Shown here piece after piece: positions 11,840 through 22,489 of a DNA stretch of 64,000 nucleotides (within the stretch, counting starts at the first letter, position 1; every line of letters begins with the position of its first letter). The DNA comes from Hetaerina americana. Taxonomy: Eukaryota > Arthropoda > Insecta > Odonata > Calopterygidae. The position numbers and the translations under genes are program-made. The stretch lies in contig JAKTNV010000023.1 in assembly GCA_022747635.1 (NCBI GenBank), forward strand, positions 8,350,130 through 8,414,129, written 5' to 3'. The notes below the pieces were generated by a model. The model saw only the letters and a program-made list of their open reading frames with translations. It was not told the DNA's origin and ran no database searches.

Positions 11840-11938
11840 GTGCGTTACAAATAAATTGTGGAAAAGTACAAATTTGTTTCTCATAATGACGAACTTCCGC
11901 TACAATCTGTTGAATATACGTATTACGAAGATGAATTC

Positions 11939-12475
11939 AAGAAAATCGGATCTTTTTTACGCACTATATTAAAATCAGAATTAAAGATAAAACCGATGAT
12001 TGTTCTTACATTCCTTTGTTCATACAACTTTAAGAATGGTTTTAATTGAACACCAATGATTAAGCTGATATATTATATGCCAAAATGAACGTTCATGAAG
12101 AAATAAAACTGAAATCATGATTTCATCTCCAAGAGATAACAATAGGCTTATCCTTAGTAATAAATTTTTGAGACCAATATTGAATAAGTAATGCAAATTC
12201 ATTTTGGTAAGCTTTTTTCTGGATTCATATTCATTTCTCATATCACTTAACTGAAAACAAACAGTAAGGGTGATATTTCATAACATACCGTAATTTATTG
12301 ATAAATAAATTGCTGAAAAGCTCGTACACGTATACATAAATATTGAACAATGTGCCGGTGATATATTCTTCCACTACTATTCAAACAACCAGACCTACCC
12401 CTGTGTACTCCGAATGGTTGGAATAAGCTTTACTGCACGTGAAATATTGGGTCTCGACCGAACTTTGGGTTTTGA
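11939..12475. other. Anonymous AT-rich DNA
   Basis: No gene or named repeat is visible. Confidence 0.55.
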
Positions 12476-12479
12476 GTGG

Positions 12480-12745
12480 TGAGTGTCACTTTATGAAGCA
12501 GAGAGATGGAATGGAAAAGAAGTTCCTTCAAAGATTTTAAATTGTGGTTGCGAAGGAAGATGAGAAGAGTCAAGTGCAGCAAAACAGTGAGAAATGAAGA
12601 CGCATTGGAACGAACCGGAGATGGAAGTTGTCTTTTTGAAGTTCAAATAGGTTCAAAAAGGACGAAGAAGTGGCTGGGACTAATACGAAGGGAAGGGAAT
12701 ATTTACAAAGGCAAACCACTGAGGAAAGGAAAATAGTACAAGTGG
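12480..12745 (+). pseudogene. LINE ORF2 C-terminal fragment (RTE-like)
   Basis: The frame at 12,506-12,736 carries the C-terminal signature of RTE-type ORF2 proteins: FKLWLRRKMRRVK, then VRNEDALER, then KKWLGLIRREGN. The better copies have the same order, with the FEMWVWRRMEKVKW block followed by TNEEVLG. The upstream text (GAAGCAGAGAGATGG) suggests the preceding YGAETW motif in another frame. It is diverged from the main RTE family here and may belong to a sister family. Only the C-terminus is present. Confidence 0.6.
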
Positions 12746-12849
12746 ACGGGGGAGGAAAGGGAGGAATATAACGCTCTAATATAGGCATTCGTAACGGTTA
12801 CTAAACATTTCTTCACGAGTCTCCGCTCTCGGAATCCTATTCGTCCTTT

Positions 12850-13210
12850 GCGTTTCCTCTGTGCCAACCGAGCATGTGTCCTCGGGCTATCTTTGCCCTC
12901 ATGGCATGAGAACTATATGCACATAAAACATTGTGTGTTCCATTCGGAGCGTGCACGACAGCGCAGCTGCGTATGTTTCTGTGGTTTCAAGTCCCCTTCG
13001 GCGGCTGGATGTGCCTTCGCCTCCCGCGCGCCAAGGCACCTCTGGAGCGCATTGGCCTCTTGGTTGACAAAGCGCGGTCGCCACGAGGCTCACGAGGCAG
13101 ACTGCATTCCGAGAGCACGGCGTCGGCAGAAATGGCGCTCTCGGGACGTCACCCCTACGTCCACGTCCGAACGGGAAGAGTTTCTCCTTCAATCATTAGG
13201 GATGATTTCA
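12850..13210. other. CpG-rich island of unknown nature
   Basis: GC content and CpG frequency rise sharply against the AT-rich surroundings. Overlapping frames of 130, 97 and 147 codons on both strands follow from the composition and show no domain. It could be a promoter-type island or an exon of an unrecognised host gene; the sequence alone does not decide. Confidence 0.4.
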
Positions 13211-14870
13211 TATGGCACCCCCCGCACGCGTGTGTGCTAGGGGGTGATTTAGCACCAGCCACGCGACATCAAATATCAACTTTTGATTGCTTGTTTATTA
13301 CGAAAAATTATGTAAAATATAAAATAAAGGAGATTATGTTTACTACAGGTATATGCACTGTTATTTCAGTGTGAAATACTTCTCTACGCGTGCGAGACGA
13401 GCTGCTAGTAACAAAAAGAACACTAAAACAAAGGATTAGATAAAACATTGACTTGGTTACATAAAATGAAATAAGTACTTTTCCCTCATGGTGAGGTCGA
13501 TCCCTAAACGTTTGCGGGAAAAGTGACCTTAAATATGTCTCGCCCTTCCTGCTCTAACGGAGCACGCGCGATCGCGACCAAAGCTAACCACTCGTAAATC
13601 TGACAAAACTCTATAGTCCGTAGGAGCGTACAACCGCGAAGTAATTGATTCGTGGTATTTGCTACGGTAACATATATGAATCATCAAGGGAAATGTCTAT
13701 GAGGGGGGCAAAATGAGGTTATTTCAATGTGCCTGAGATTTGAATGATTCTGGGCTTCGACTAAATGCAAATATGGGCTCAGTTAAATCAAGCATTGTCT
13801 CAAACCCCTCCGGCTATTTCTTTCACTGGAATCGTCGTCCAAGTTAATGTTTGATACAAATGAGGGCACTTGCCATTGTTTTATGGTGACGGGAAATGAT
13901 AAATTATGATGATTTCAACGATAGATGTTCCCTCATTTCTGTTTTAGCGGGGTTTCTTTGCATAACGTGTAGCACCTACTTATGGAAGCACATGATTATA
14001 AGAATAAATTCTTACTTTTTCTGCAAAGGAAAAAACATTAATAATTTGAGACATCCGCAATTTGACTTTCCGCGCGTTGGGTTGTAGTCTTCTTTTCGTC
14101 ACAAATACTGATGTTCTTGACAGGAAAGAGTAAATTTAAATGATTTCACGGCTCAGAGACGTTGTGCTACTTTCCCAGCCAATTGAATGTAGAAACTCCT
14201 CTCGGCTCTTGCAGCTTCCGAGCCTCCATGGAGGCTGCCATCCGGTGGGCGACCCGAGAGGAATCCCTACAAAGGCGTTCTTCCACCTCTCAGAGATATT
14301 TTAGGGAATTATTGCGCGTACCGTAATATTTGTACTCTTCTCTGTGACTCAATTCCAACGGCCGTCAAGAGAGAGGATCAAGATTCATTTCCCAGTAGCA
14401 ATTGTTTTATGTGTTGAGGAGTAGCTCCTTATAATAAATTAATATATACGCAAATTTAAAATATGCATAATTCATCTATAAATAATATTGTTTCACCACC
14501 AAGCATTACTTAACAAATAATAAGAAAATTTTTCGCGGCTGTCACAGTCAACGAAGTATTGCAGTGTGGGTATCTTCTGTCTTTGTCTATTACCGTTAAT
14601 GTTTTATTAGTATAAAAATAGTATCCTGAAATCACAAATTTTTATGGGTAAAAAAACCTTTGCAATACATTTTTAGAGTCAAGATCTGAGTAAATGTGAA
14701 ACTTTTAGTCAACGATTCTCATCGATAGCACTCAGAATCACATTATATCCATTAAACTTACTAAAGTACAAGGGGGTATCGTTAACATTTCATTATTACT
14801 AAAAATAGTCAAAATAGAAACTTGATTTTTTATTTGTAATTTTTAACACTTCTTTACTCAGTCACTATCT
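13211..14870. other. Anonymous DNA, no gene recognised
   Basis: I see no coding frame or repeat I can name. Confidence 0.55.
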
Positions 14871-14871
14871 A

Positions 14872-15520
14872 GAGTTGTACATGATTCCAGGGTGTCTTGA
14901 TCTCCCGAAGGCTGTCGTTGTAGACCTCAGCAGATTGCGTTGAAAACCATTTTTCCACCTCTTGAATTACGACATTTGTGTTGTCAAATCTCCGACCCCG
15001 CATTGGATATTTGAGTTGTTGGAATAAGAAAAAGTCACTTTTGGAGAAAGAGCTGGATATGGCAAAATTTTAAAGCCACATCGCTTTTTTTGGAGGTCGA
15101 TCTGTGGTCGCGGTTGCCGGTCGCGCCGCGCCGTGTTTGCTTCCGGAAAGGAGTCGGTAGTCGTGGAACGTGCTGACACCTTTGACATGTGCAGTTCTTC
15201 GTGAATAATTTTCCACGCACTACCTAAGATTAGTCTCATTCATAATCATTTGGTTGGTTGCTCTTCGGTCTAATAGGGTAAAGTCCTCCGCTTTCTTCAC
15301 TGTAACAGTATCGTCCATGAGTGGTGGTCCTCCACTTCTTGGTTCTACTGTGAGGGACATGCGCCCAGTTTGAAAATCCCTTTTCCAGGTCACCACGCAA
15401 TGTGTCATGCGACGGGATATCATTTCCATCGACAGCCAGCACTTCATCGTGGATTTGTTGGGCACTGTAACCTTTCAAACGAAGGAATTTAATCACACTG
15501 CGAGCATCTATCTTCTCCAT
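14872..15520 (-). pseudogene. Mariner-family transposase pseudogene, internally deleted
   Basis: Reading the minus strand from 15,520, the N-terminus MEKIDARSVIKFLRLKGYS is the first helix-turn-helix of a mariner transposase. The HTH continues in another frame with RRMTHCVVTWKRDFQTGRMS, EPRSGGPPLMDD and then MNETNLR. The linker HEELHMSKVSA follows near 15,200. The text then jumps, at about 15,100-15,040, to a C-terminal part with RGRRFDNTN and QEVEKWFSTQSAE. The central catalytic region with the first two aspartates is missing. Several frameshifts are present. The encoded subfamily differs from the 33.8- and 47.7-kb copies. Confidence 0.75.
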
Positions 15521-15559
15521 GCTATGAAATACTGCAATCTACGACTTCCTGAAACAATA

Positions 15560-16080
15560 AAAATTGACATTAATTGAGGTAATTCACAACATTATGTACC
15601 TACGGATTAATTGATATTCAGTATCTATTTCATCGAGATATCTTGATTATTCATCATTATTAATTGCTTAAAATCTTTGCCCCCGCATATATCCTAATGT
15701 ATTTTTATGACTATTGGTGTATAATCCCTCCTCTTAATTTCATATTATGCCTCGTACGCGTAATATTTTTTAATGCTTTAAAATTTAGTCTCTTGCAAGG
15801 CGGCAACATCGAGTAATGATCCCGTATGAGCTTTAAAACTAACTCTCGTCGAAAGACTATTATCAGAAAGCATATTCTCTGGATTTTAGTCGTGATTATT
15901 CTCGCACTCGCTTTGTTACTTAATATTTTTCCCCTTTACTCTACCAACGCAATTGAACGGCAATAGCCGAGAGTATGATTAGAACGTTCCATTGAATGTG
16001 AATATCGATCCTCGATCAATATGGCCCTTCCAATTACCTATTTCCACTTGGTCAATTGAAAAAATACCACCATGGTTTAA
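15560..16080. other. Anonymous AT-rich DNA
   Basis: Nothing recognisable is present. Confidence 0.5.
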
Positions 16081-16755
16081 ATGTTTGGACATACCGCGCA
16101 GCCGCGGGGGGAATGTAGGAAGGAGAGATTCGTGGTGCTGGGATGCGCGGCGAACACAAGCGGTCGCCTCGGATGGCATTCGTCCTTGAGGCAAGGGCTC
16201 GTGATGAGTGGTGAGAGTGAGATGGAGACTGGTGGGAGGGAGAGTTTAAGGTGACTCGGAGCGTGTGTCGGATGGCATTGCCTCCCGGCAAAGAGGACAC
16301 GAGCGTTGAATCACCAGAAGATCGATTTTCTTTTTTTGACAAGCGCGTAATCATCGCATCCAACGTGTTTGACAGCATCCGTCGTGAGTGTTTGTGCATG
16401 ACGCTCGCTCCCGGGGCTTCCGCCTGGCCAAGAGGATCAACAGGCAGCGTGCTCTTCGCCTTGGTCGCCAGGGGTGGGCCGCTTCCCCGGCGCCACGCTC
16501 CCGGCTTCCCCGCCGCCACTTCGACCTTCCCCTTCCGCTCCCCTCTGCGGCGTTAACACCTCTTTCTCCGCAGATTGTTTACCAAACGTTCATGGATCGA
16601 TCCGAGGAGTAGGAGGCTTACGTCCTTGGGGAAGGGGAGCAAACGACGAAGGAATGTTCCTTCTGTCCCTTCGCCCTCGCTGCGCGGTGCCCGCAGTTGA
16701 GGAATACGGGGATGCGTGCTGGGAAGGGGGAGAAATTGTTTGCCGACGGTGAGGG
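16081..16755. other. GC-rich, CpG-rich island
   Basis: The composition is GC-rich with many CpGs, bordered by AT-rich DNA on both sides. Frames of 155 codons (minus) and about 100 codons (plus) overlap and lack recognisable domains. A promoter island or unidentified exon is possible. Confidence 0.4.
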
Positions 16756-17305
16756 TGATGGCATTAATTTATTTGCCAAACAAGTAGTGTCACGTTCTCC
16801 TCAATTATGCATGGGCGTTCTCTGCTAAGCTCAATTATCGATTTCGACTGTCAATGTAAAGGAAATATCAAGGTGGAGAAGATATGACGACGTGTTAGTT
16901 ATCTTCAGATGCACTTAAGAGAATTGTCCATATTGCAAATAACTGCTGCTGTTCATCTAAAATGTAGGCAGTGTCATACGTATAACAAATCGAAGAGATG
17001 ATCTTATACTTCAGAAATAGCGTCCTCAGTTTTTCCTTCGAATGACTGCCTTATGACACTATTCTATATGTAGGTTCTGGATGTTACCCGAATCAATAAA
17101 AGGGTCGTCAATCGGTTGAAATGACGACATTTTGATAAAATTGCTTTCATATCCATTTACACATAGTGGAAATGGGTAGAAAATGGTCTAACCTAATAAT
17201 ATCTCCTCTTCACTTGTCTCCATGAGTCATATCTCCAGAATAGTCCATATCTAACTTTTCGTTGTTTTACGTTAATTTATATTTACACCTTGGGGCAATG
17301 ATTTT
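16756..17305. other. Anonymous DNA
   Basis: No gene or named repeat is visible. Confidence 0.5.
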
Positions 17306-17407
17306 GGATTATCACGTAAATGGCATAGCTTTCCACTTTCTCGTTCACCGAGGTCATCGTCTGCAGACCGTTGTCAAGTCAATGTTTAACGTATCGTCAT
17401 CAACTCG
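17306..17407 (+). repeat. Imperfect direct repeat, copy 1
   Basis: This block of about 100 bases is repeated about 570 bases downstream (17,879-17,976). Both copies share GGATTATCACG, a CTTTCTCGT-CACC block, CGTCTGCAGACCGT and AATGTTTAA followed by ATCGTCATC. They look like two members of an unnamed dispersed repeat. Confidence 0.7.
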
Positions 17408-17442
17408 TAAACCCTTGCAAAGGCGTGTGGAGGGAGGTTTAA

Positions 17443-17445
<3 letters not shown>

Positions 17446-17493
<48 letters not shown>
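17446..17493. repeat. (TA)n microsatellite
   Basis: About 24 uninterrupted TA units lie just after the first direct repeat and end in CATACATA. Confidence 0.95.
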
Positions 17494-17497
<4 letters not shown>

Positions 17498-17878
17498 CAT
17501 ATAATTATTTCATCACTAGTTCACGCTTGTATATGCCTATCTTCACCATGCATTAATGCATGCGTTGAATTTTGCTTTTTACATTATTCATTTGGGGATT
17601 CTTAGGTTTGAAATTGTTATTAGAGGGTAGTCTAAGTGCTATTGATACTTTTACTCAACGAGCAGTGGTACTGTTAAGTAAAGTAACGCTTGCATTTTAA
17701 TGTGATCCGAGTACTGAAACTGAGTCATTTGGTTCATCTGACTAAAGCGAAGCGAAAGCGAAACGCGAGTATCCAAGTAAAAGTTTTGAGCGTATGGTAT
17801 GGAGCAGGTACGTCCATGTCGTCAAGCGCTTAACCAAACATAAATTGCTCTCTGCATTTAATCGACTGAGAAGAGAAA

Positions 17879-17976
17879 GGATTATCACGATATTGGCCTA
17901 ACCCGCTTTCTCGTGCACCTAGGGCACCGTCTGCAGACCGTCGTGAGGCCAATGTTTAATTTATCGTCATCGTCTC
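17879..17976 (+). repeat. Imperfect direct repeat, copy 2
   Basis: Partner of the block at 17,306-17,407. Similarity stops near 17,976, where the (TA)n tract of copy 1 is not present. No coding signal is seen. Confidence 0.7.
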
Positions 17977-18414
17977 TTAGCACTAGTTTGAAGTTTGATG
18001 TGACGTGCTTTATTCCGTTCTTCTTTTGTTTACCTCTCCTTGCTCTACATGCCCCTTTTATTTAAAAGCTGGCATCACCTGCCCCACTTATCCTACCAAG
18101 CATCTCCCTCGTAATTTCTCCCCGTTCATTATATCTTCTGCGACTGCCATCATCAGGCAACTGAGAATGAAATGATGACCTCCTCTGAAGTTAGTCCTTC
18201 TTCACAGTCTTCGTATCAATTATAGTGATCGACCATCGATGTGTCGGTTATTAAATTAATCATATCTGTCTGGTCAATGTGAAATAAGTATCGACTTGTT
18301 GTCGGCGCATCGCATCATCCGGAGCTCTTTGTGTCTAGCTGTAACGAGGAGTCTTAGATTGGCATTTGGAAGACCTCGGGGGGGCATTTGGTCGGGAAAT
18401 GATACCTTACGGAG

Positions 18415-18580
18415 ATAGGAATGGTGCGGTGGCCAATGTACTGTCTTCCTACCCTAAGGGCCCAGGTTCCAATCTGTGAGGTGCCTGATATTTTTCAGTC
18501 CCATCCCAATCCCTGCTTGAGGTGCTTTGTAGAGGGCACTTTGAGTGAGTGCGCCATCCGTCGGATGGGACTTTAAACTT
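18415..18580 (+). repeat. tRNA-headed SINE, plus strand
   Basis: The head GGTGCGGTGGCCAATGTA is followed by a B-box-like CCAGGTTCCAATC (about 18,462-18,474). The body has TGAGGTGCTTTGTAGAGGGC and CCATCCGTCGGATGGGAC. It ends early, without the distal part kept in the 18.7- and 55.8-kb copies. The same head and body order occurs in those copies, which defines a family. Confidence 0.7.
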
Positions 18581-18741
18581 TTATTCTTAAAATAAAAAAT
18601 GCATCATGAATCCATTTGTAGTAATTATATTTGACATTATTAATGAATAATAATCTGTGAATCATCAACGGAATAAGCAATATCGGTGATATTCTGAATG
18701 CATAAAGGTAAAAATCAACGTGGTGGTAGTCGTAGCTATAA

Positions 18742-19020
18742 GGGAAGGCGACCGACTGCTGAAGTCATTTGCACCACTATGGATGGACGGGAAAGGGTGG
18801 AGAGTAACCCGGCGTCGGCATTAGCCTTCTCTAACGAAAGGCGCCAAGGGGTCAAACAGTTAAACTGCCCATTCGACGGATGCCGTACTCACTCAAAGTG
18901 CTCTCTCCACAAAGCACCTCAAGTAGGGATCCCGTACCACTAAAAATATCTGCCGCAGCCAGGATTCGAACTCAGACCCTTGGGGTGGGAAGGCAATACA
19001 TAATCCACCGGCCCATCCAG
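18742..19020 (-). repeat. tRNA-headed SINE, minus strand, near full length
   Basis: On the minus strand the head carries a good B box (rc of GGATTCGAACTCAGACC, 18,962-18,978). The body follows, with the complement of CACAAAGCACCTCAAGTAGG, and then the distal part ending in the complement of GAAGGCGACCGACTGCTGA (18,744-18,762). It lies tail to tail with the plus-strand copy at 18.4 kb, about 165 bases away. The internal boxes would be used by RNA polymerase III. Confidence 0.75.
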
Positions 19021-19489
19021 ATTCTCCACATAAATGACATAATATGCCCTAGACAAAATGTAGCAAATTAATATTGGCGTGACTCGCATCGCCACTCCAT
19101 TCGACTGTCTACTTCGTCGCTTTCCGTGCCTAACTTGCACCCTTGATTGAAATCTTGATTGAAAGCAGCTCACGTTTCGATCTCTCTATCACTTTTGCTG
19201 TTGACTACACAAATAATTAAATAGAGAAGAATGTCGAAGATTTAGCAAAAATTAGGCACGCACTTCATAAAAATGTTATCGATGTTGCGATTCCGATCCC
19301 CTAGAGCTAATTAAATGGAACGCACCGTAAATCAGGTATGGAAACTAAAGACGCCCTGATAGCTGCAAACATATCAACTATTTACACTATAATTAGTAAT
19401 TTATCTCGTTTGACTCACTGTTGTCGTATGGCATTAAAATAGGTACGTCCATGTATATGTGGTGCTTCTGAATTTGCCATTTAAAAATA
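19021..19489. other. Anonymous AT-rich DNA
   Basis: No gene or named repeat is visible. Confidence 0.5.
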
Positions 19490-20125
19490 TTACGAGCTAT
19501 CAACAGTTCCATAATTACTGCCAAAAACGCCACCACTTGAAGGTGAAATTACTGCTCCACTTTTCCCACGCATCGATCCAAATCCGTTCCTTAGCCCTCC
19601 TAAGTTACTTACACATACATTTGCATCATTAGAGTCCACTGGTGGAACTACATATGTACAACCTCTCAACGGTTGTGCGGTGCAGTTGTTTCGTAGCATT
19701 CATTTCTCTCCTGAGTCAAAAAATGAATTTTTGTCGAAGTCAGCATAAATGGTAGTGAATATAATGGTACCGCTCCCCGCACGGAAGCAAAACTCTATCA
19801 TTGCAGGATAAGCATACATTTTGACATTTTGACAACTCCCATTTACAAAATCGGAGATTATAACAATGTTCCAAAAATATTTCTTCCGATAGAACTGACA
19901 TCCCACTCTCAAAAAATTCTTGATAGTGTAATTATGACAAATATCTGGAAAATCGTAATTAGTAAAAAGAAATTTTTCATGTTTATTATTTCGAAAGGAG
20001 CGGGGAACTCCGGGTTCAGAGAATTCATTCACGGCGTCATCAAATCGGGGAATGAAGAAAACGAGATGATGGTATGATTTTAGGCTTAAAGAAATAAGAG
20101 GTTGAGGGCCACTCAATAAGCCCAT
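19490..20125 (-). pseudogene. Unrecognised minus-strand frame with a single internal stop
   Basis: Reading from 20,125 down to 19,490, one frame stays open for about 211 codons apart from a single TGA at 19,700-19,702, immediately followed by an ATG. The first 141 residues hold several cysteines (NYDFPDICHNYT, FLRVGCQFYR, GSCQNVK, IEFCFRAGS). The 69 residues after the stop are rich in glycine, serine and asparagine. I recognise no domain, transmembrane helix or transposon motif. A frame this long is unusual in such AT-rich DNA, but chance cannot be excluded. It may be a remnant of an unknown transposon, virus-like or host protein. Confidence 0.25.
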
Positions 20126-20670
20126 TCAAAAACTTGAGTAATTTGGAATGAACGGCAACACTAGTCGTAGGATTTTCTATTTGACTTTATATTCTTTCAT
20201 TTTCTAGGATTTCGCTTTGAGCGAAAATACATACAGTAACTGTCGGAATTAATTTCAGTTTTGTGAAGGTATCATCCGGTGCACTCCGTAGAGACATGAT
20301 TTGTCTTTTGTTTTTTCTCATTTGCATGAATAAAAATACTTATAAAATCCATCACATTATTCTCCGATGGTGTGATTATCTTCGGAGGTATAAAAAAAGG
20401 AAAAGACTGCCAGGCTGTTTTCAAAGATGTCAAAAGTAGTATTTCATTGTATCAGGATTCTTGTATCCAGCTTAATGAGAAACAATGGCGTAGTAATACA
20501 TCACCTTTCACACGATTGCAGTCGTAAGGGTACAAATAAGCGTAGTCGACCATGTAAAACTAACGCCGGTCCTAACCAGCTGGAAATACGTTGGGGACAT
20601 CTATGGAATTGATTTAAAAGATCTGGCTTTATCAAACGAACGGTGAGAATATCCTCGAATGAAAACTTTA
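20126..20670. other. Anonymous DNA
   Basis: No gene or named repeat is visible. Confidence 0.5.
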
Positions 20671-20675
20671 ATAAT

Positions 20676-20722
20676 ACCCTGCAAGCCTCCGAGATAGTGT
20701 GTGGCAGTGGGTGAAATTAACA
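20676..20722 (-). repeat. CR1/L2 LINE 3'-tail fragment
   Basis: ACCCTGCAAGCCTCC followed by GTGTGTGGCAGTGGGTG is a close match to the terminal tail of the CR1/L2 element seen at 49,838-49,879 (CCCTGCAAGCCACC, then GTGTGTGGCAGGGGGTG), in the same minus orientation. Only about 45 bases remain. Confidence 0.6.
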
Positions 20723-21391
20723 TAATGTTACATAAATCCAAATTTTAGGAGTACAACGCTGACACAGAGGATAATTTCAGTCCCATATTATATTGTTAGT
20801 CACGACCAGACTTAAGACTTAAAAGGCCGTTGATTATTTGGCTGGCTTCAGAAATTCCCCCCCCTCCAAAACTTGTAATCACGATAGTGAGAGTCACTGC
20901 CTATGGAAATTCGGACTTCTTGAAGATAAAATATTACCTCATGGTAAAAGGTATATATTAATCCTAATGAGGTGTGACTTAGCACCCCCTTCGTAATATT
21001 TACTTGTGATGCCTCACATGTAATATCTGTCGCAAATCCTTACCGCGGCTGGTAGATTCGATCTTTGAGTCGACGGGCGTACAACTTGCTCACAAGGCGC
21101 AAGTATCACAGAGGTGAGAACCCGCGAGATGGCGCATATCTGGGTGTCCCAGTCATTTAACCCCCCCGGGATGAACCAAGCCCACTTAATGCATCCAATA
21201 GCTGCCTACATATCCCCTCCCACCCCCTTGTTCATTTCCTATTGGTCCCTTTCCTCTCCTTCCCTCACCCCTCCCCCACACATGTCCTCTCCGCTCTTCC
21301 CCGAGAACGCCACTCTGATGACAACGGTCGCGCCGTCGAAGCATCAAAAGTACATATGTGAGTGTCCTTTCCTTATGTTTCTATCTTGTTT

Positions 21392-21508
21392 GTGTTCATG
21401 TTGTATCTTTGTAGAACTTGATCAAATACGTTTAGCCACCTTTGAAGATCGTCCTGATTTTCTGCTACCATTGCAATATCGTCGGCAAAGCTTAGCACGT
21501 ATTTGAAC
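21392..21508 (-). pseudogene. LINE reverse transcriptase fragment with intact FADD box
   Basis: On the minus strand the frame reads KYVLSFADDIAMVAEN, then DDLQRWLNVFDQ and RYNMNTNKIE. The FADD box is encoded by the complement of 21,478-21,489. It is the RT palm motif with two catalytic aspartates, and the downstream helix is typical of non-LTR retrotransposons. Nothing recognisable flanks it, so this is an isolated fragment of about 115 bases. The wording differs from the RTE family in this window (FADDQALVCQSAK), so it belongs to another LINE family, possibly the one seen at 57.2-57.5 kb. Confidence 0.65.
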
Positions 21509-21539
21509 GAATAAGGTGAGAAAAAATGCTGGGTTAAAA

Positions 21540-22240
21540 AAATGTTCGGAACGTTGGGAGAAGTGTGTCCTTCTAAAGAGGGGAGTATGTTAAAAAATAA
21601 AATAAATGTTTTCGAAAAAATGATTTCTTTATTTCTAACACGAGCACTTATTGAACCGCCTATCGTGCAAATGGAGTGGAATGAAATGAATAATTTTAAC
21701 TCTGGTCCCGGCGTTTATGTACCAGAATTTCAGGTTTGAGGTGGATGGCATCGCGATTTGAAATGGCGAACTGTTGTGGCTGAGTCTGCATGACCTTGAG
21801 CCGTGGACTTGACCACACAAGTTAGAAACTCACATTGCTTCGACAAACGCAAACGCAACCTAGGGCTTGTCAAGGTTTACCTCTTACATCTCTATTTTTG
21901 CGGGTGGAGTTCATGCACGCGATAAAAAATTGCATTCGGTAACAGGTCTCTCCCCTCCATTGCCTCGCGTTGTCCACTCAGCGCCCGTCTCCCCATCAAT
22001 GCTACCTTTTTGGGGTGCCAACCTATGCGTCGTGAGGATGTTTTCCTACTTCTCCGTCGTGTGAGGCGGGCGAATATTTTTCCGACATAATTCATGATTT
22101 CGGTTTGGTGTCTGCTATACCGTCACCGGATGTGAGTACACAAGTTTATGTTCAATGCATCCGAGTAACTTGTCCAATCTCAGTTTTTAACGTACGATTT
22201 CTCAGTCCCGGGAAGGTGATGATAGTGAATTATTTTCTGC
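21540..22240. other. Anonymous DNA
   Basis: No supported gene or repeat. Confidence 0.5.
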
Positions 22241-22242
22241 AT

Positions 22243-22485
22243 GTGATTGATCGGAGGCTTTTGAAATGTGGGAGTGGAGATGAATGTGGAGGTTGACGTG
22301 GACAGACGGGAAACGAAGGAGGAAGTGCTGCGCATGGCGAGGGAGGAGACGGAGTGATAGGTAGTTATCCAAAGGAGGCAGAAAAGATGGATGCGGGGCA
22401 TTTGATTGGGAATGGGAAGTGGAACTCTATGATGGAGGCGAGGATGTGTGGCAGACGAAAGAAGAAGGCTACTGATTGCATATAT
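22243..22485 (+). repeat. RTE LINE C-terminal fragment
   Basis: ATCGGAGGCTTTTGAAATGTGG begins a match to the ORF2 C-terminus of the RTE copies (FEMW block), followed by GTGGACAGACGGGAAACGAAGG, AGGCAGAAAAGATGGATG and a GATGGAGGCGAGGATGTG tail. The codon before ATG in AGATGGATG is TGG, unlike the TAG of the 42.8- and 52.2-kb copies. Confidence 0.65.
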
Positions 22486-22489
22486 ACTA

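Larger units (their letters stand above)
11707..11938. repeat. Hairpin unit with paired hammerhead-like blocks
   Basis: Two inverted arms (about 11,729-11,799 and 11,813-11,884) face each other across a spacer of about 13 bases. Each contains GAAACGCGT followed by a GTGCGTTACAAATAAAT tract, and an outer AAATTTGT. A GAAGATGAA motif at 11,707-11,715 recurs at 11,927-11,935 and may be the target duplication. The right tail (ATGACGAACTTCCGC) resembles the tail of the 25.7-kb unit (CATGATATTCCATC). The layout parallels the 2.8-kb unit. Confidence 0.65.
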
